This document shows positions 45,710-56,739 of a stretch of DNA of 64,000 nucleotides, one piece after another. Where the stretch lies: the NCBI RefSeq assembly GCF_001650735.1, contig NZ_LXVY01000020.1, positions 39,598 to 103,597 on the forward strand. Reading direction: 5' to 3'. This DNA is from Sphingomonas sp. TDK1. GTDB lineage: Bacteria > Pseudomonadota > Alphaproteobacteria > Sphingomonadales > Sphingomonadaceae. A program made the translations under genes and the position numbers. Position 1 is the first letter of the stretch. Each line of letters opens with the position of its first letter. Under the pieces are notes generated by a model that made no database searches, was not told where the DNA came from, and saw nothing but the letters and a program-made list of their open reading frames with translations.

Positions 45710-46051
45710 GACGTCTCATAGAATGGAAAGCTGCTTCTAAAAAGAGGCGCCTAGTTGACGAAGATGGGAAGCCGTATCTCGGGTCCTGCGAGGCGACTGG
45801 TCTCGAAGGAAGGTAAATTGATCGATGCCGCACATTTCCCTCTCTCGCCAAGCGCGCCGGACCACGACGGTACGTGACGAAAGGCGAGCCTGGGCGCCGA
45901 GCCGATTTCTTCGACCTCGCCGCGAAGCGTCGGCACGGATGGAATGCGGCCAAGCGATCGGCGTCGCGCACGACGCCATCTTCAACGCCGCTTTCGACGC
46001 CCCACCGTCATCAAGCTACCCGCACGCGGTGCGGCCGGTTGAGCCGCAGGC
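45710..46051. other. Intergenic region, divergent LysR/MFS
   Basis: 342 bp with short open frames on both strands but no recognised product, no clear -35/-10 and no strong inverted repeat. It presumably holds both divergent promoters. The short frames look like chance or decayed coding sequence. Confidence 0.4.
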
Positions 46052-47251
46052 ATGAGCCGCTCCAGCACAGCCGATGGTGGCGGCACGCGCGTGGGCGGCT
46101 CCCGCGGCCTCTCACCGAGCACGCTTCTGCTGATCGGCCTGACATGCGCGGTATGCGTGGCGAACAACTATTATAGCCAGCCGCTGCTCCTCGACATCGC
46201 CCGAAGCCTCGGCATTTCAAAGTCTTTCGCCGGGCTCGCGCCGACCATGACGCAGGTCGGCATCGCCGCAGGCATGTTTCTCATTCTCCCATTGGGCGAT
46301 CGTATCGACAATCGGATGATGACCACCACGCTTCTGTTCTTCCAGGCGGTTGCACTGAGTGTGATGGCGTCCACCGAACACCCGGCGCTATTCTTCTTAG
46401 CCGGCCTTGTCGCCGGACTATGTGGCATCGTTACCTATCTTCTACCGGCCTACGCCACCCGACTGGTGGCGCCGGCGCGCCGGGGCACTATCACCGGGAT
46501 GCTCGCCACGGGCATTCTCACCGGCATCATGCTGGGACGGTCCCTTGCCGGAATGGCCGGGTTCGCGTGGGGCTGGCGCGCCGTGTACGCATCCGCCGCA
46601 CTCGCGACATTCATCATGGCCACGGTCATGCGGCGCTGCATGCCTCCGACGCCCGACCTTCGGCCACAACCTTATGGCGAGCTCATGCGCCCGCTTGTCA
46701 CGCTTGCTCAGACCTCCGCGCTGCTGCGTCGATCGACCCTGCTCCAGGCGCTGAGCTTCGGCAGCTTCAACATGCTCTGGGTAGGCCTCACACTCCATCT
46801 CCAGGAGGCCCCCTTCCATCTGGACACGCGGCAGATCGGCGGGCTCTCCCTGGTCGCGGTGACCGCAGCCCTTTCGGCACCGGTGCTTGGCCGCCTGGCG
46901 GACCGGCGCAGCATGGCGCCGGCACTGCGGCTGGCCTTCCTCCTCAACACCGCCGGGTGGGTGGCGCTGCTGCTGATACCCGCAAGCTACTTCGGCATCG
47001 TGGCAGGGATGGTGCTCGTCGGAATCGGCTCGATCGGGACCGACGTGACCCTGCGCGCTACCTTGTACGGACTAACTCCCGAGATCCGCATGCGCCTCAA
47101 CGCCTTCTACTCGACCGGCACCTTTCTGGGCGGCAGCCTCTTCTCCTTGCTCACCCCGATTCTCATGGCCGGGCTTGGCTGGAGCGGGTTCGTCGCAACG
47201 GCCCTCCTCTTGAACCTGGCCGGGCTGGCGCTGGTCCATAAGGAGCACTGA
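46052..47251 (+). CDS. MFS transporter (drug/metabolite efflux type)
   Basis: A 399-residue protein with about twelve hydrophobic segments. The first is LLIGLTCAVCVANNYYSQPL, a signature of the YgaY/NepI-like MFS branch, with PLGDRIDNRMM in the 2-3 loop and APVLGRLADRR in the 8-9 loop. Substrates of this branch are usually exported small molecules. It sits between a LysR gene and the vanillate genes; there is no aromatic-acid importer elsewhere in the window, but this branch is not known for aromatic uptake. Confidence 0.82.
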   Translation: MSRSSTADGGGTRVGGSRGLSPSTLLLIGLTCAVCVANNYYSQPLLLDIARSLGISKSFAGLAPTMTQVGIAAGMFLILPLGDRIDNRMMTTTLLFFQAVALSVMASTEHPALFFLAGLVAGLCGIVTYLLPAYATRLVAPARRGTITGMLATGILTGIMLGRSLAGMAGFAWGWRAVYASAALATFIMATVMRRCMPPTPDLRPQPYGELMRPLVTLAQTSALLRRSTLLQALSFGSFNMLWVGLTLHLQEAPFHLDTRQIGGLSLVAVTAALSAPVLGRLADRRSMAPALRLAFLLNTAGWVALLLIPASYFGIVAGMVLVGIGSIGTDVTLRATLYGLTPEIRMRLNAFYSTGTFLGGSLFSLLTPILMAGLGWSGFVATALLLNLAGLALVHKEH

Positions 47252-47347
47252 TGGCGGGTGGCCAGTCGTTCTTCCCCGCCCTCCGTTGCCATGGGTCACG
47301 CCAGTAGGAGCCCCATCACGGGTGCCGAAGCGCATGCAACTTGGTGA

Positions 47348-47384
47348 TTGACCCCCCTCCAAATTCAGTCATATTGGATCCAAT
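47348..47384 (+). promoter_or_regulatory. vanA promoter with VanR operator
   Basis: TTGACC (47348-47353) is followed after 17 bp by ATATTG (47371-47376). The perfect palindrome ATTGGATCCAAT (47373-47384) overlaps the -10. This palindrome is identical to the known VanR operator half-unit. VanR, encoded two genes away, would block the promoter until vanillate binds. Confidence 0.85.
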
Positions 47385-47401
47385 AACAACGATGCATTTG
47401 G

Positions 47402-48490
47402 ATGGAGGATGCTGTGGCAGCGCCCTTAGACGCGATCTCGCCCCCCTGGCCCCTGCACGCCTGGTATGTCGCCGCATCGGCCGAGGAGCTCGCTGACCGT
47501 CCCCTCGGCCGCACCATCTGCGGCCAGCCCATGGTGTTCTTCCGCAACGCAGCCGGCGCAGTCACGGCCCTGGAAGACTTTTGCCCGCATCGCGGCGCCC
47601 CCCTGTCGCTGGGCTTCGTGCGTGATGACGAGCTGGTTTGCGGCTATCACGGGCTGGTCATGGGATGCGCCGGTCGCGCAACATCGATGCCCGGCCAGCG
47701 GGTGGAGAAGTTCGCCGGCGTCCGGCGCTTCGCCGTGATCGAACGCTACGGCTTCATCTGGGTGTGGCCCGGCGATGCGGAGGCCGCAGACCCGGGTAAA
47801 CTCCACCATCTCGACTGGGCCGAGAACGCCGAATGGGCCTATGGGGGCGGCTATTACCACATCGCCTGCGACTACCGGCTGATGGTCGACAACCTTATGG
47901 ACCTGACCCACGAAACCTATGTCCACAGCACCAGTATCGGCCAGAAGGAAATCGACGAAGCCCCTGTCGAGACGCTGATCGACGGTGAGCAGGTCGTCAC
48001 CCGTCGGTTCATGGGCGGTATCGAAGCGCCGCCCTTCTGGAAGATGGCGCTGCGCGGCGCCGGCTTGCCCGACGACCAGCCCGTCGATCGCTGGCAGATC
48101 TGCCGCTTCACCCTGCCGAGCCACGTACTGATCGAAGTGGGTGTCGCGCTTGCCGGGAACGGCGGCTACCACGCCGAGGACCGCTGGAAGGCTTCCAGCA
48201 TCGTCGTCGACTTCATCACGCCCGAGACCGAAACCTCGCACCATTATTTCTGGGGCATGGCACGCCGTTTCGCCGTTGCCGACGCAGCACTCACCGACAC
48301 GATCCGCACCGGCCAGGGCAAGATCTTCGGCGAGGACCTGGAGATGCTGGAGCGCCAGCAAGCCAACCTGCTGCGCTATCCCGAGCGCCGCCTGATGAAG
48401 CTCAACATCGACGCCGGCGGTGTGCGATCGCGGCTGATGATCGATCGCGCCATTGCCGCCGAACGGACGCAGGACGCCCAAGCCGCCTGA
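47402..48490 (+). CDS. vanA: Vanillate O-demethylase oxygenase subunit
   Basis: A 362-residue Rieske non-heme iron oxygenase. The Rieske [2Fe-2S] ligands are CPHRGAPLSLG and CGYHG; the iron site follows in VDNLMDLTHETYVHS (Asp/His/His). VanA demethylates vanillate to protocatechuate, needing the VanB reductase. No vanB is adjacent, so a reductase elsewhere must serve. ATG 47402 is used; GTG 47414, with GGAGG upstream, is an in-frame alternative. The VanR operator upstream confirms vanillate control. Confidence 0.88.
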   Translation: MEDAVAAPLDAISPPWPLHAWYVAASAEELADRPLGRTICGQPMVFFRNAAGAVTALEDFCPHRGAPLSLGFVRDDELVCGYHGLVMGCAGRATSMPGQRVEKFAGVRRFAVIERYGFIWVWPGDAEAADPGKLHHLDWAENAEWAYGGGYYHIACDYRLMVDNLMDLTHETYVHSTSIGQKEIDEAPVETLIDGEQVVTRRFMGGIEAPPFWKMALRGAGLPDDQPVDRWQICRFTLPSHVLIEVGVALAGNGGYHAEDRWKASSIVVDFITPETETSHHYFWGMARRFAVADAALTDTIRTGQGKIFGEDLEMLERQQANLLRYPERRLMKLNIDAGGVRSRLMIDRAIAAERTQDAQAA

Positions 48491-48533
48491 CTCCCCTTGG
48501 CCCATCGCCCGCGCGATGCTTTAAGCGCGGACG

Positions 48534-49223
48534 ATGGAAAAGCCTGCAAAGCCAGGCCAGCAAGTGCTGGTCGCCCTCCGCCGGATGATTGCCGACGGCA
48601 CGATCAAGCCTGGGGACCGGATCGCCGAGATTCCCACCGCGGAGGCGCTGGGTGTCTCGCGCATGCCGGTGCGGACTGCGCTCCGGGCGCTTGAACATGA
48701 AGGGCTTGTCGTGAAACTGGGTGCGCGCGGATACACCCCGCGTGCCGTTGACGCGGCGGCAATCACCGGTGCGATCGAAGTGCGCGGCGTGCTGGAAGGA
48801 CTGGCCGTTCGCCGCGTGACCGAACGACGCCTCACCCCCGCGGAGCAGGCGCGCTTCGAAGCCGTCCTGGCGGAGGGCGACGCGCTGTTCGCCAAGGGGC
48901 ATCTCGTCGATGGCGATCTGGACGGATTCTATCGCTACAATCTCGCCTTCCACGACCTCCTGATTGCAGCAAGCGGCAACCCGTCCATCGCACTGGCGCT
49001 GGGCCGAAACAATCACCTCCCCTTCGCCTCGGCTGCAGCACTGGCACTCGACTGGGAGGATCTGGACGGCGAATATCGCCATCTTCTCGCCGCCCATGCG
49101 GAGCATCGTGCGGTGTTCGAGGCCATCCGTGCCGGCGACGCGGACCGGGCCGAGCGACTGATGCGCGGCCACGCCGCGGTCGCGATCGCGAACCGCCGCG
49201 CGTTCCGCATGCTGCCGGACTGA
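48534..49223 (+). CDS. vanR: GntR-family repressor VanR
   Basis: A 229-residue FCD-type GntR protein. The winged helix is LVALRRMIADGTIKPGDRIA, EALGVSRMPVRTALRALEHE; the FCD ligand domain contains the metal-binding pattern (EVRGVLEGLAVRRV, FHDLLIAASGN, HLLAAHAEHRAVF). It follows vanA by 43 bp, and the operator in front of vanA is the canonical VanR palindrome, so the vanillate-responsive repressor assignment is strong. Confidence 0.85.
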   Translation: MEKPAKPGQQVLVALRRMIADGTIKPGDRIAEIPTAEALGVSRMPVRTALRALEHEGLVVKLGARGYTPRAVDAAAITGAIEVRGVLEGLAVRRVTERRLTPAEQARFEAVLAEGDALFAKGHLVDGDLDGFYRYNLAFHDLLIAASGNPSIALALGRNNHLPFASAAALALDWEDLDGEYRHLLAAHAEHRAVFEAIRAGDADRAERLMRGHAAVAIANRRAFRMLPD

Positions 49224-49256
49224 TCCTCCGTCTATCGCCGGGAAGGAAGCCGCCGC

Positions 49257-50267
49257 TCAGGCAAGCTGCTCGTCTTCCCAGACTTCGGTATCGACCTGCG
49301 ACTGGGCTTCCGCCGCATAGCGCGGGCCGGCGGCGGCGTTGGGGGGAAAAAGCGCATCCACCGCTGCCAGCGCCTCGGCCGACACCGGACGGGTGAAGGT
49401 GCCGAGCAGATCGTCGAGATGGTCGATACGCGTCGTGCCCGGGATCGGTACGATGAAATCACGGCGCGACAGCACCCAGGCCATGCAAAGCTGGGCCATG
49501 CTGCATCCCGCTTCCCCCGCAATGGCGCGGAAGCGTTCGGCCATCTGGAGGTTCTTCGCGAGATTGTCGCCCTGGAACCGCGGCATGCCGCCGCGCAGGT
49601 CGCCCTGCGGCAGCCCCTCGGCGCCCACGCTGCCGGCCAGCAGCCCGCGCGCGACCGGCGAGAACGCAACAAATCCGGTCCCCAGCTCGGCGCAGGCATC
49701 GAGGACCGCGATTTCGGGGTTGCGCGTCCAGGGCGAATATTCGGTCTGCATCGCCGCGATCGGGTGGACGGCATGCGCGCGCCGCAGCGTCGCCGCCGAC
49801 ATTTCGGAGAGGCCGATCGCGCCGATCTTGCCGGCTTCCACCGCACGGGCCAGCGCGCCGACCGACTCCTCCACCGGCACCTTGGGGTCGAGCCGGTGCA
49901 TGTAATACAGGTCGATATGCTCGACGTTCAGCCGACGCAGCGACTCCTCCAGCGTGCGGGTGATCGCCTCCGGGCTGCCGTCGATCCCGCGCTTGCCGTC
50001 CGCCCCGCCCAGCACGCACTTGCTCGCCAGGGTGAACTCGGCCCGGCGGTGCATGACCGTCCGCCCCAGCAGTTCCTCGTTCGCGCCGAAGCCGTAGAGC
50101 GCGGCGGTATCGAGGAAGGTCACCCCCGCATCCAGCGCATGGAGCAGCAGCCGCGCCGCCGCTGCCGCGTCGGGGCGCGGCAGATAGGCGTGGCTGAGGT
50201 TCATGCAGCCAAGGCCGATCGCCGAGACGGTGAACGGGCCAATCGTGCGGGTGGGCAGCGAGGTCAT
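49257..50267 (-). CDS. Aldo/keto reductase
   Basis: A 336-residue NADPH-dependent TIM-barrel reductase. The catalytic tetrad is visible: Asp in FLDTAALYG, Tyr in TAALYGFG, Lys in LASKCVLG and His in YYMHRLD. The C-terminus holds the NADPH site VPIPGTTRIDHLDD. It starts 2 bp after the pobA stop, so the two genes form an operon. It may reduce an aromatic aldehyde linked to lignin-derived compounds, but the substrate cannot be told from sequence. Confidence 0.88.
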   Translation of the reverse strand: MTSLPTRTIGPFTVSAIGLGCMNLSHAYLPRPDAAAAARLLLHALDAGVTFLDTAALYGFGANEELLGRTVMHRRAEFTLASKCVLGGADGKRGIDGSPEAITRTLEESLRRLNVEHIDLYYMHRLDPKVPVEESVGALARAVEAGKIGAIGLSEMSAATLRRAHAVHPIAAMQTEYSPWTRNPEIAVLDACAELGTGFVAFSPVARGLLAGSVGAEGLPQGDLRGGMPRFQGDNLAKNLQMAERFRAIAGEAGCSMAQLCMAWVLSRRDFIVPIPGTTRIDHLDDLLGTFTRPVSAEALAAVDALFPPNAAAGPRYAAEAQSQVDTEVWEDEQLA

Positions 50268-50269
50268 GG

Positions 50270-51514
<1,245 letters not shown>

Positions 51515-51553
51515 TTACTTGGACGATCCGCCCGGCCCTGCCACAGTATCGGG

Positions 51554-52426
51554 ATGCGCCAACGCAGCCCCGTCCCCGCCTTTTACCTCTATGGCGAACC
51601 GCAGCGCAGCGTCGCCGAGGGGTTCGTCCATGTCGAAAGCCTCGACGATCGCTCGCGCCCCAGCGAATGGACGATCCGACCGCATCTGCACCGCGACCTC
51701 CACCATGTCATCCTCATCGCCGAGGGCGGCGGATCGATGACCGCGGAGGCGGAGACAGTCGCGTTCGATGCGCCCGCGCTGCTGCTGGTGCCGGCGGGGA
51801 TCGTGCATGGCTTCACCTGGCATTCGGAGTCGCGCGGCTGGGTGTGCACCATCGCCGACGCCTATCTCGCGCAGCTCGCCACCCGCGACAATGCGCTCGA
51901 GACACTGTTCCGCGAACCGCGGGCGCTGGCCCTCGACACGGCCGGGGGCGAGGCGGTCGCGGCGGCGCTCGGCGAGGTGCAGCAGGAACTCAACTGGTCC
52001 GCGCCCGGCCAGCGCGCCGCGGTGGAAGCGGCGCTGCTCTCCATCCTGGTGCGCAGTCTGCGCCAGGCGCGGCCGGCGGGCGGCACCGGATCGGGTAGCC
52101 GGCGGGAGGCGGAGATCGTCGCGCGTCTGCGGGCGCGCATCGAGGCGCGTTTCCGCCTGCGCGAGCCGGTGGCGGTGCATGCCCGCGTGCTGGGGGTGAG
52201 CGTCACCGCGCTGCGGCTGGCCTGTTCGCGCGTGGCGGGGAGCAGCCCGGCGGCGATGCTCGACGCGCGGGCACTGCTCGAAGCGCGGCGGCTACTGCTC
52301 TATTCGCAGCTCTCGGTGAGCGAGATCGCCGACGCGGTCGGCTTCGAGGACCCGGCCTATTTCTCGCGCTTCTTCGCGCGGCATGTCGGCATATCGCCGC
52401 GCGGGTTTCGCACGCGAGCCGAATAA
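51554..52426 (+). CDS. AraC-family regulator of pobA (PobR/PobC-like)
   Basis: A 290-residue protein. An N-terminal cupin sensor (IRPHLHRDLHHVILIAEGGG; LLVPAGIVHGFTWH) precedes a C-terminal AraC DNA-binding domain (ARVLGVSVTALRLACSRVAG; LSVSEIADAVGFEDPAYFSR). AraC activators of this layout control pobA in several proteobacteria and respond to 4-hydroxybenzoate. The divergent position from pobA supports this. A much longer upstream frame is antisense to pobA and was rejected. Confidence 0.82.
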   Translation: MRQRSPVPAFYLYGEPQRSVAEGFVHVESLDDRSRPSEWTIRPHLHRDLHHVILIAEGGGSMTAEAETVAFDAPALLLVPAGIVHGFTWHSESRGWVCTIADAYLAQLATRDNALETLFREPRALALDTAGGEAVAAALGEVQQELNWSAPGQRAAVEAALLSILVRSLRQARPAGGTGSGSRREAEIVARLRARIEARFRLREPVAVHARVLGVSVTALRLACSRVAGSSPAAMLDARALLEARRLLLYSQLSVSEIADAVGFEDPAYFSRFFARHVGISPRGFRTRAE

Positions 52427-52436
52427 CGCACTCGGG

Positions 52437-52564
52437 ATCCTCCCCCGCCAGGGGGAGGTGGGCCGCGCAGCGGCTCGGAGGGGGAGGAACCACGCCGGCT
52501 GAGAGGTTTTGGCATCCGCCCCCTCCGTCGCCTGCGGCGCCACCTCCCCCTGGCGGGGGAGGAT
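52437..52564. repeat. Large inverted repeat made of two sphingomonad palindromic repeats
   Basis: 25-nt arms at 52437-52461 and 52540-52564 are exact reverse complements, each built around CCTCCCCC-GCCA-GGGGGAGG. The loop adds further imperfect pairing. It lies between the convergent AraC gene and ligC and likely ends both transcripts. One more copy of the core is at 60613-60632. Confidence 0.7.
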
Positions 52565-52569
52565 GAAGG

Positions 52570-53511
52570 TCACCCCGCCAGCTGCGTCTCCAGCTCGCCG
52601 AGCACGCGGTAGCAATCGAACACCTTGCCCACCGAGCTGTTGGGCTCGCGCCCCTCGCGGATCGCCGCGACGAATTCGCGGTCCTGCAGTTCGATGCCGT
52701 TCATCGACACATCCACCTTGCTGACGTCGATCGGCGCTTCCTTGCCGTCCACCAGATCGTCGTAGCGGGCGATATAGGTGCCGTTGTCGCAGATATAGCG
52801 GAAGAAGGTGCCGAGCGGCCCGTCATTGTTGAAGCTGAGCGACAGGGTGCAGATCGCGCCGGTCTCGCTCTTCAGCTGGATCGACATGTCCATCGCGATG
52901 CCCAGCTCGGGATGGATCGGCCCCTGCACCGCATGCGCCTGGACGATCTTGCCGGCCTGATAGGCGAACAGGTCCACCGTGTGCGCGGCGTGGTGCCACA
53001 GCAGATGGTCGGTCCAGCTGCGCGGCTGGCCCTTGGCGTTGATGTTCTTGCGCCGGAAGAAATAGGTCTGCACGTCCATCTGCTGGACCGCCAGTTCGCC
53101 CGCGGTGATGCGGTTGTGGACCCATTGATGGCTCGGATTGAAGCGGCGGGTATGGCCGACCATGCAAACCAGCCCGGTCTCCTGCTGCTTGGCCAGCACG
53201 CCTTGCGAATCCGCCCAGCTGTCCGCCAGCGGGATTTCGACCTGGACGTGCTTGCCGGCGTTCATGCAGGCGATCGCCTGCTGCGCGTGCATCTGGGTGG
53301 GGGTGCAGAGGATCACCGCATCGACATCGTCGCGGGCCAGCGCATCGGCCAGCTCGGTCGAATGATGCTTGGCGCCATATTTGGCAGCGACGGCGGCGGC
53401 CTGGTCGGCGGTGCGGCTGATGATCGAGGTGATTTCCACCCCGTCGATGAGCTTGAGGCCGTCGAGATGCTTTTCGCCGAACGCGCCGGCGCCGGCCAGG
53501 GCAATACGCAT
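52570..53511 (-). CDS. ligC: 4-carboxy-2-hydroxymuconate semialdehyde dehydrogenase
   Basis: A 313-residue Gfo/Idh/MocA-type NAD(P) dehydrogenase, the length of LigC. The cofactor fold is MRIALAGAGAFGEKHLDGLK, and the catalytic part has KHVQVEIPLADSW, MVGHTRRFNPSHQWVHNRI and the His-rich LLWHHAAHTVDLF. LigC oxidises the ring-opened product of LigAB to 2-pyrone-4,6-dicarboxylate. It is the last gene of a ligJ-ligA-ligB-ligC operon, the classic sphingomonad order. An intermediate of 23 bp separates it from ligB. Confidence 0.93.
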   Translation of the reverse strand: MRIALAGAGAFGEKHLDGLKLIDGVEITSIISRTADQAAAVAAKYGAKHHSTELADALARDDVDAVILCTPTQMHAQQAIACMNAGKHVQVEIPLADSWADSQGVLAKQQETGLVCMVGHTRRFNPSHQWVHNRITAGELAVQQMDVQTYFFRRKNINAKGQPRSWTDHLLWHHAAHTVDLFAYQAGKIVQAHAVQGPIHPELGIAMDMSIQLKSETGAICTLSLSFNNDGPLGTFFRYICDNGTYIARYDDLVDGKEAPIDVSKVDVSMNGIELQDREFVAAIREGREPNSSVGKVFDCYRVLGELETQLAG

Positions 53512-53534
53512 GGGTTTCTCCTGTAAGGTCTGGA

Positions 53535-54780
<1,246 letters not shown>

Positions 54781-54784
<4 letters not shown>

Positions 54785-55806
54785 AGCCCCCTCGCTTTCA
54801 GCTTGGCGTCGAGCAGCGGGAAGACGCGGCGGGCATTCCCCTCGAAGATCGCGTGGCGCTCGGCCTCGGGGAGATCGAGCGCGTCGACATAGCGCTTGGT
54901 GTCGTCGAAATACTGGCCCGTCGTCGGATCGATACCGCGCACCGCGCCGACCATTTCCGAGCCGAACAGGATGTTCTTGTTGTCGATCACATCGGCCAGC
55001 AGGTTGATGCCCGGCTGGTGATAGACACAGGTGTCGAAGAAGATGTTGTGCATCAGATGCTCGTCGAGCGACGGCTTCTTAAGCATGTCCGCCAGGCCCC
55101 GATAGCGGCCCCAATGATAGGGCACCGCGCCGCCGCCATGCGGGATGATGAAGCGCAGCGTCGGGAAATCCTTGAACAGATCGCCTTCGAGCAGCTGCAT
55201 GAACGCGATCGTGTCGGCGGCGATGTAATAGCCGCCGGTGGCGTGCATCGCCGGGTTGCAGCTGCCCGAGACGTGGATCATCGCCGGCACGTCCAGCTCG
55301 ACCATCTTCTCGTAGAAGGGGTACCAGTAGCGGTCGGTCAGCGGCGGATGGGTGAAATGGCCGCCGCCGGGATCGGGATTGAGGTTGCAGCCGATAAAGC
55401 CGAGCTCGGTGACGCAGCGCTCCAGCTCCGCGATCGAGCCCTGCATATCGGCCTTGGGGCTCTGCGGCAGCATGCACACGCCGACAAAGGTTTCGGGGAA
55501 CAGGTCGACCACCCGCCCGATCAGGTCGTTGCAGCGGCGCGCCCATTCCTTGGCCACGGTCTCGTCGCCGACATGCGGCGCCATCGCCGAGGCACGCGGC
55601 GAGAAGATCGTCAGGTCGGCGCCGCGCTCCTTGATGAGGCGCAGCTGGTTGGCCTCGATCGTCTCGCGGATCTCGGCGTCGCTGATCTCCGGATAGGGCG
55701 GCGGCGTCTCGCCGGCCTTGAACGCGGCCTTCTGCGCCTCGCGCCAGGCATCGTGCGCCTTGGGCAGCACGGTGTAATGGCCGTGACAGTCGATGATCAT
55801 CGTCAT
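54781..55806 (-). CDS. ligJ: 4-oxalomesaconate hydratase
   Basis: A 341-residue amidohydrolase-fold enzyme, identical in length to LigJ of the model sphingomonad pathway. The metal site begins DCHGHYTVLPK; NLNPDPGGGHFTHPPLTD, MIHVSGSCNPAMHATGGYYI and FIIPHGGGAVPYHWGRYRGL follow. It hydrates 4-oxalomesaconate to 4-carboxy-4-hydroxy-2-oxoadipate. It overlaps ligA downstream and the dehydrogenase gene upstream by ATGA. Confidence 0.92.
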
Positions 55807-56687
55807 GCGGATTTCGTCCTCTCCTCGATCGCGGCGAGCTTGGCCCCCAGCCCCTCGGGCGGGGTGCCGAGCCCGAGCATGCCGATCGCGCGCTGGCGCT
55901 CGACCGTGCCGCGGGTCATGGCGGCGCCGGTGCCCAGCGCTTCAATCGTCTTGACCACTTCCTCCATCTCGGCCGCGCGCCGCAGCCCGTGGATCAGCAT
56001 GCGGTCGAGATTATAATCGGCACGCGCCTCCCACGGCCGGGGCCGCTCGCTCGCGTCGAGCGAAGCGAGCACCGCGTCGCGCACCCCTGCGGCTTCAGCG
56101 GCGAGCATGCATTCGGCGGTCAGCGCCTCGATGCCCTTCACCATCACCGACCGGATCATCTTGATCGACGAGGCGCGGCCGACGGCATCGCCGACCACGC
56201 TGATATTCTGAAAGCCCAGCACGGCCAGCCCCGAAGCCGCGGCATCCGCCTGCGCGCCGCTCAGCAGCAGTGGCACGGCGAGCCGCGCCGGATCGACGGG
56301 GGCGAGAATCGCCATGTCGACATAGTGCGCACCCGCCGCCTCCACCGCGCGGGCAGCCGCCTGCTTGGTCTGCGGCGCAACGCTGTTGCCGTCGCAATAA
56401 AGCGCGCCCGGCGCCAGGTGGGGGGCGGCGGCCTCGGCGGCGGCAAGTGCCTGGTCGGCCGTGACGAGCGACAGGATCAGCGGGCGGCCCGCCACCGCGT
56501 CGACCAGCGTCGTAGCACCTTCCACGCCGGCTTCGGCGTAGCGCTCGTGCATCGCGTCGGCGCCGAACAGGTCGGTCTTGCGATCGAATACCCGCGCATC
56601 GGCCTCCCAGCCGCCCGCACGGGCGAAGGTCGAGCCAGCCTCTCCAAAGCCGATCAGGGCGATCCTGTCTTGCATGGCATGCGGCAT
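55803..56687 (-). CDS. 6-phosphogluconate dehydrogenase-like NAD(P) oxidoreductase (DUF1932)
   Basis: A 294-residue beta-hydroxyacid dehydrogenase relative: Rossmann motif ALIGFGEAGSTFARAG, an active-site lysine in RASSIKMIRSVMVKGIEAL and a C-terminal helical DUF1932 domain. It is the first gene of the ligJABC operon and overlaps ligJ, yet the standard pathway needs no such step. It may recycle an off-pathway hydroxyacid or serve a related ring-cleavage route. The start has no good ribosome-binding site; ATG 56675 is an alternative. Confidence 0.75.
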   Translation of the reverse strand: MPHAMQDRIALIGFGEAGSTFARAGGWEADARVFDRKTDLFGADAMHERYAEAGVEGATTLVDAVAGRPLILSLVTADQALAAAEAAAPHLAPGALYCDGNSVAPQTKQAAARAVEAAGAHYVDMAILAPVDPARLAVPLLLSGAQADAAASGLAVLGFQNISVVGDAVGRASSIKMIRSVMVKGIEALTAECMLAAEAAGVRDAVLASLDASERPRPWEARADYNLDRMLIHGLRRAAEMEEVVKTIEALGTGAAMTRGTVERQRAIGMLGLGTPPEGLGAKLAAIEERTKSA

Positions 56688-56739
56688 GGCGGAGGCGTGT
56701 CCGCACGGCCAATCGAATCCGCCCGGGCGCTATAAGATT

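Noticed and set aside
45710..46051. Short frames resembling a decayed oxidoreductase C-terminus between the LysR and MFS genes
   Set aside because: No motif could be assigned and the frame changes repeatedly; not distinguishable from chance in GC-rich DNA.
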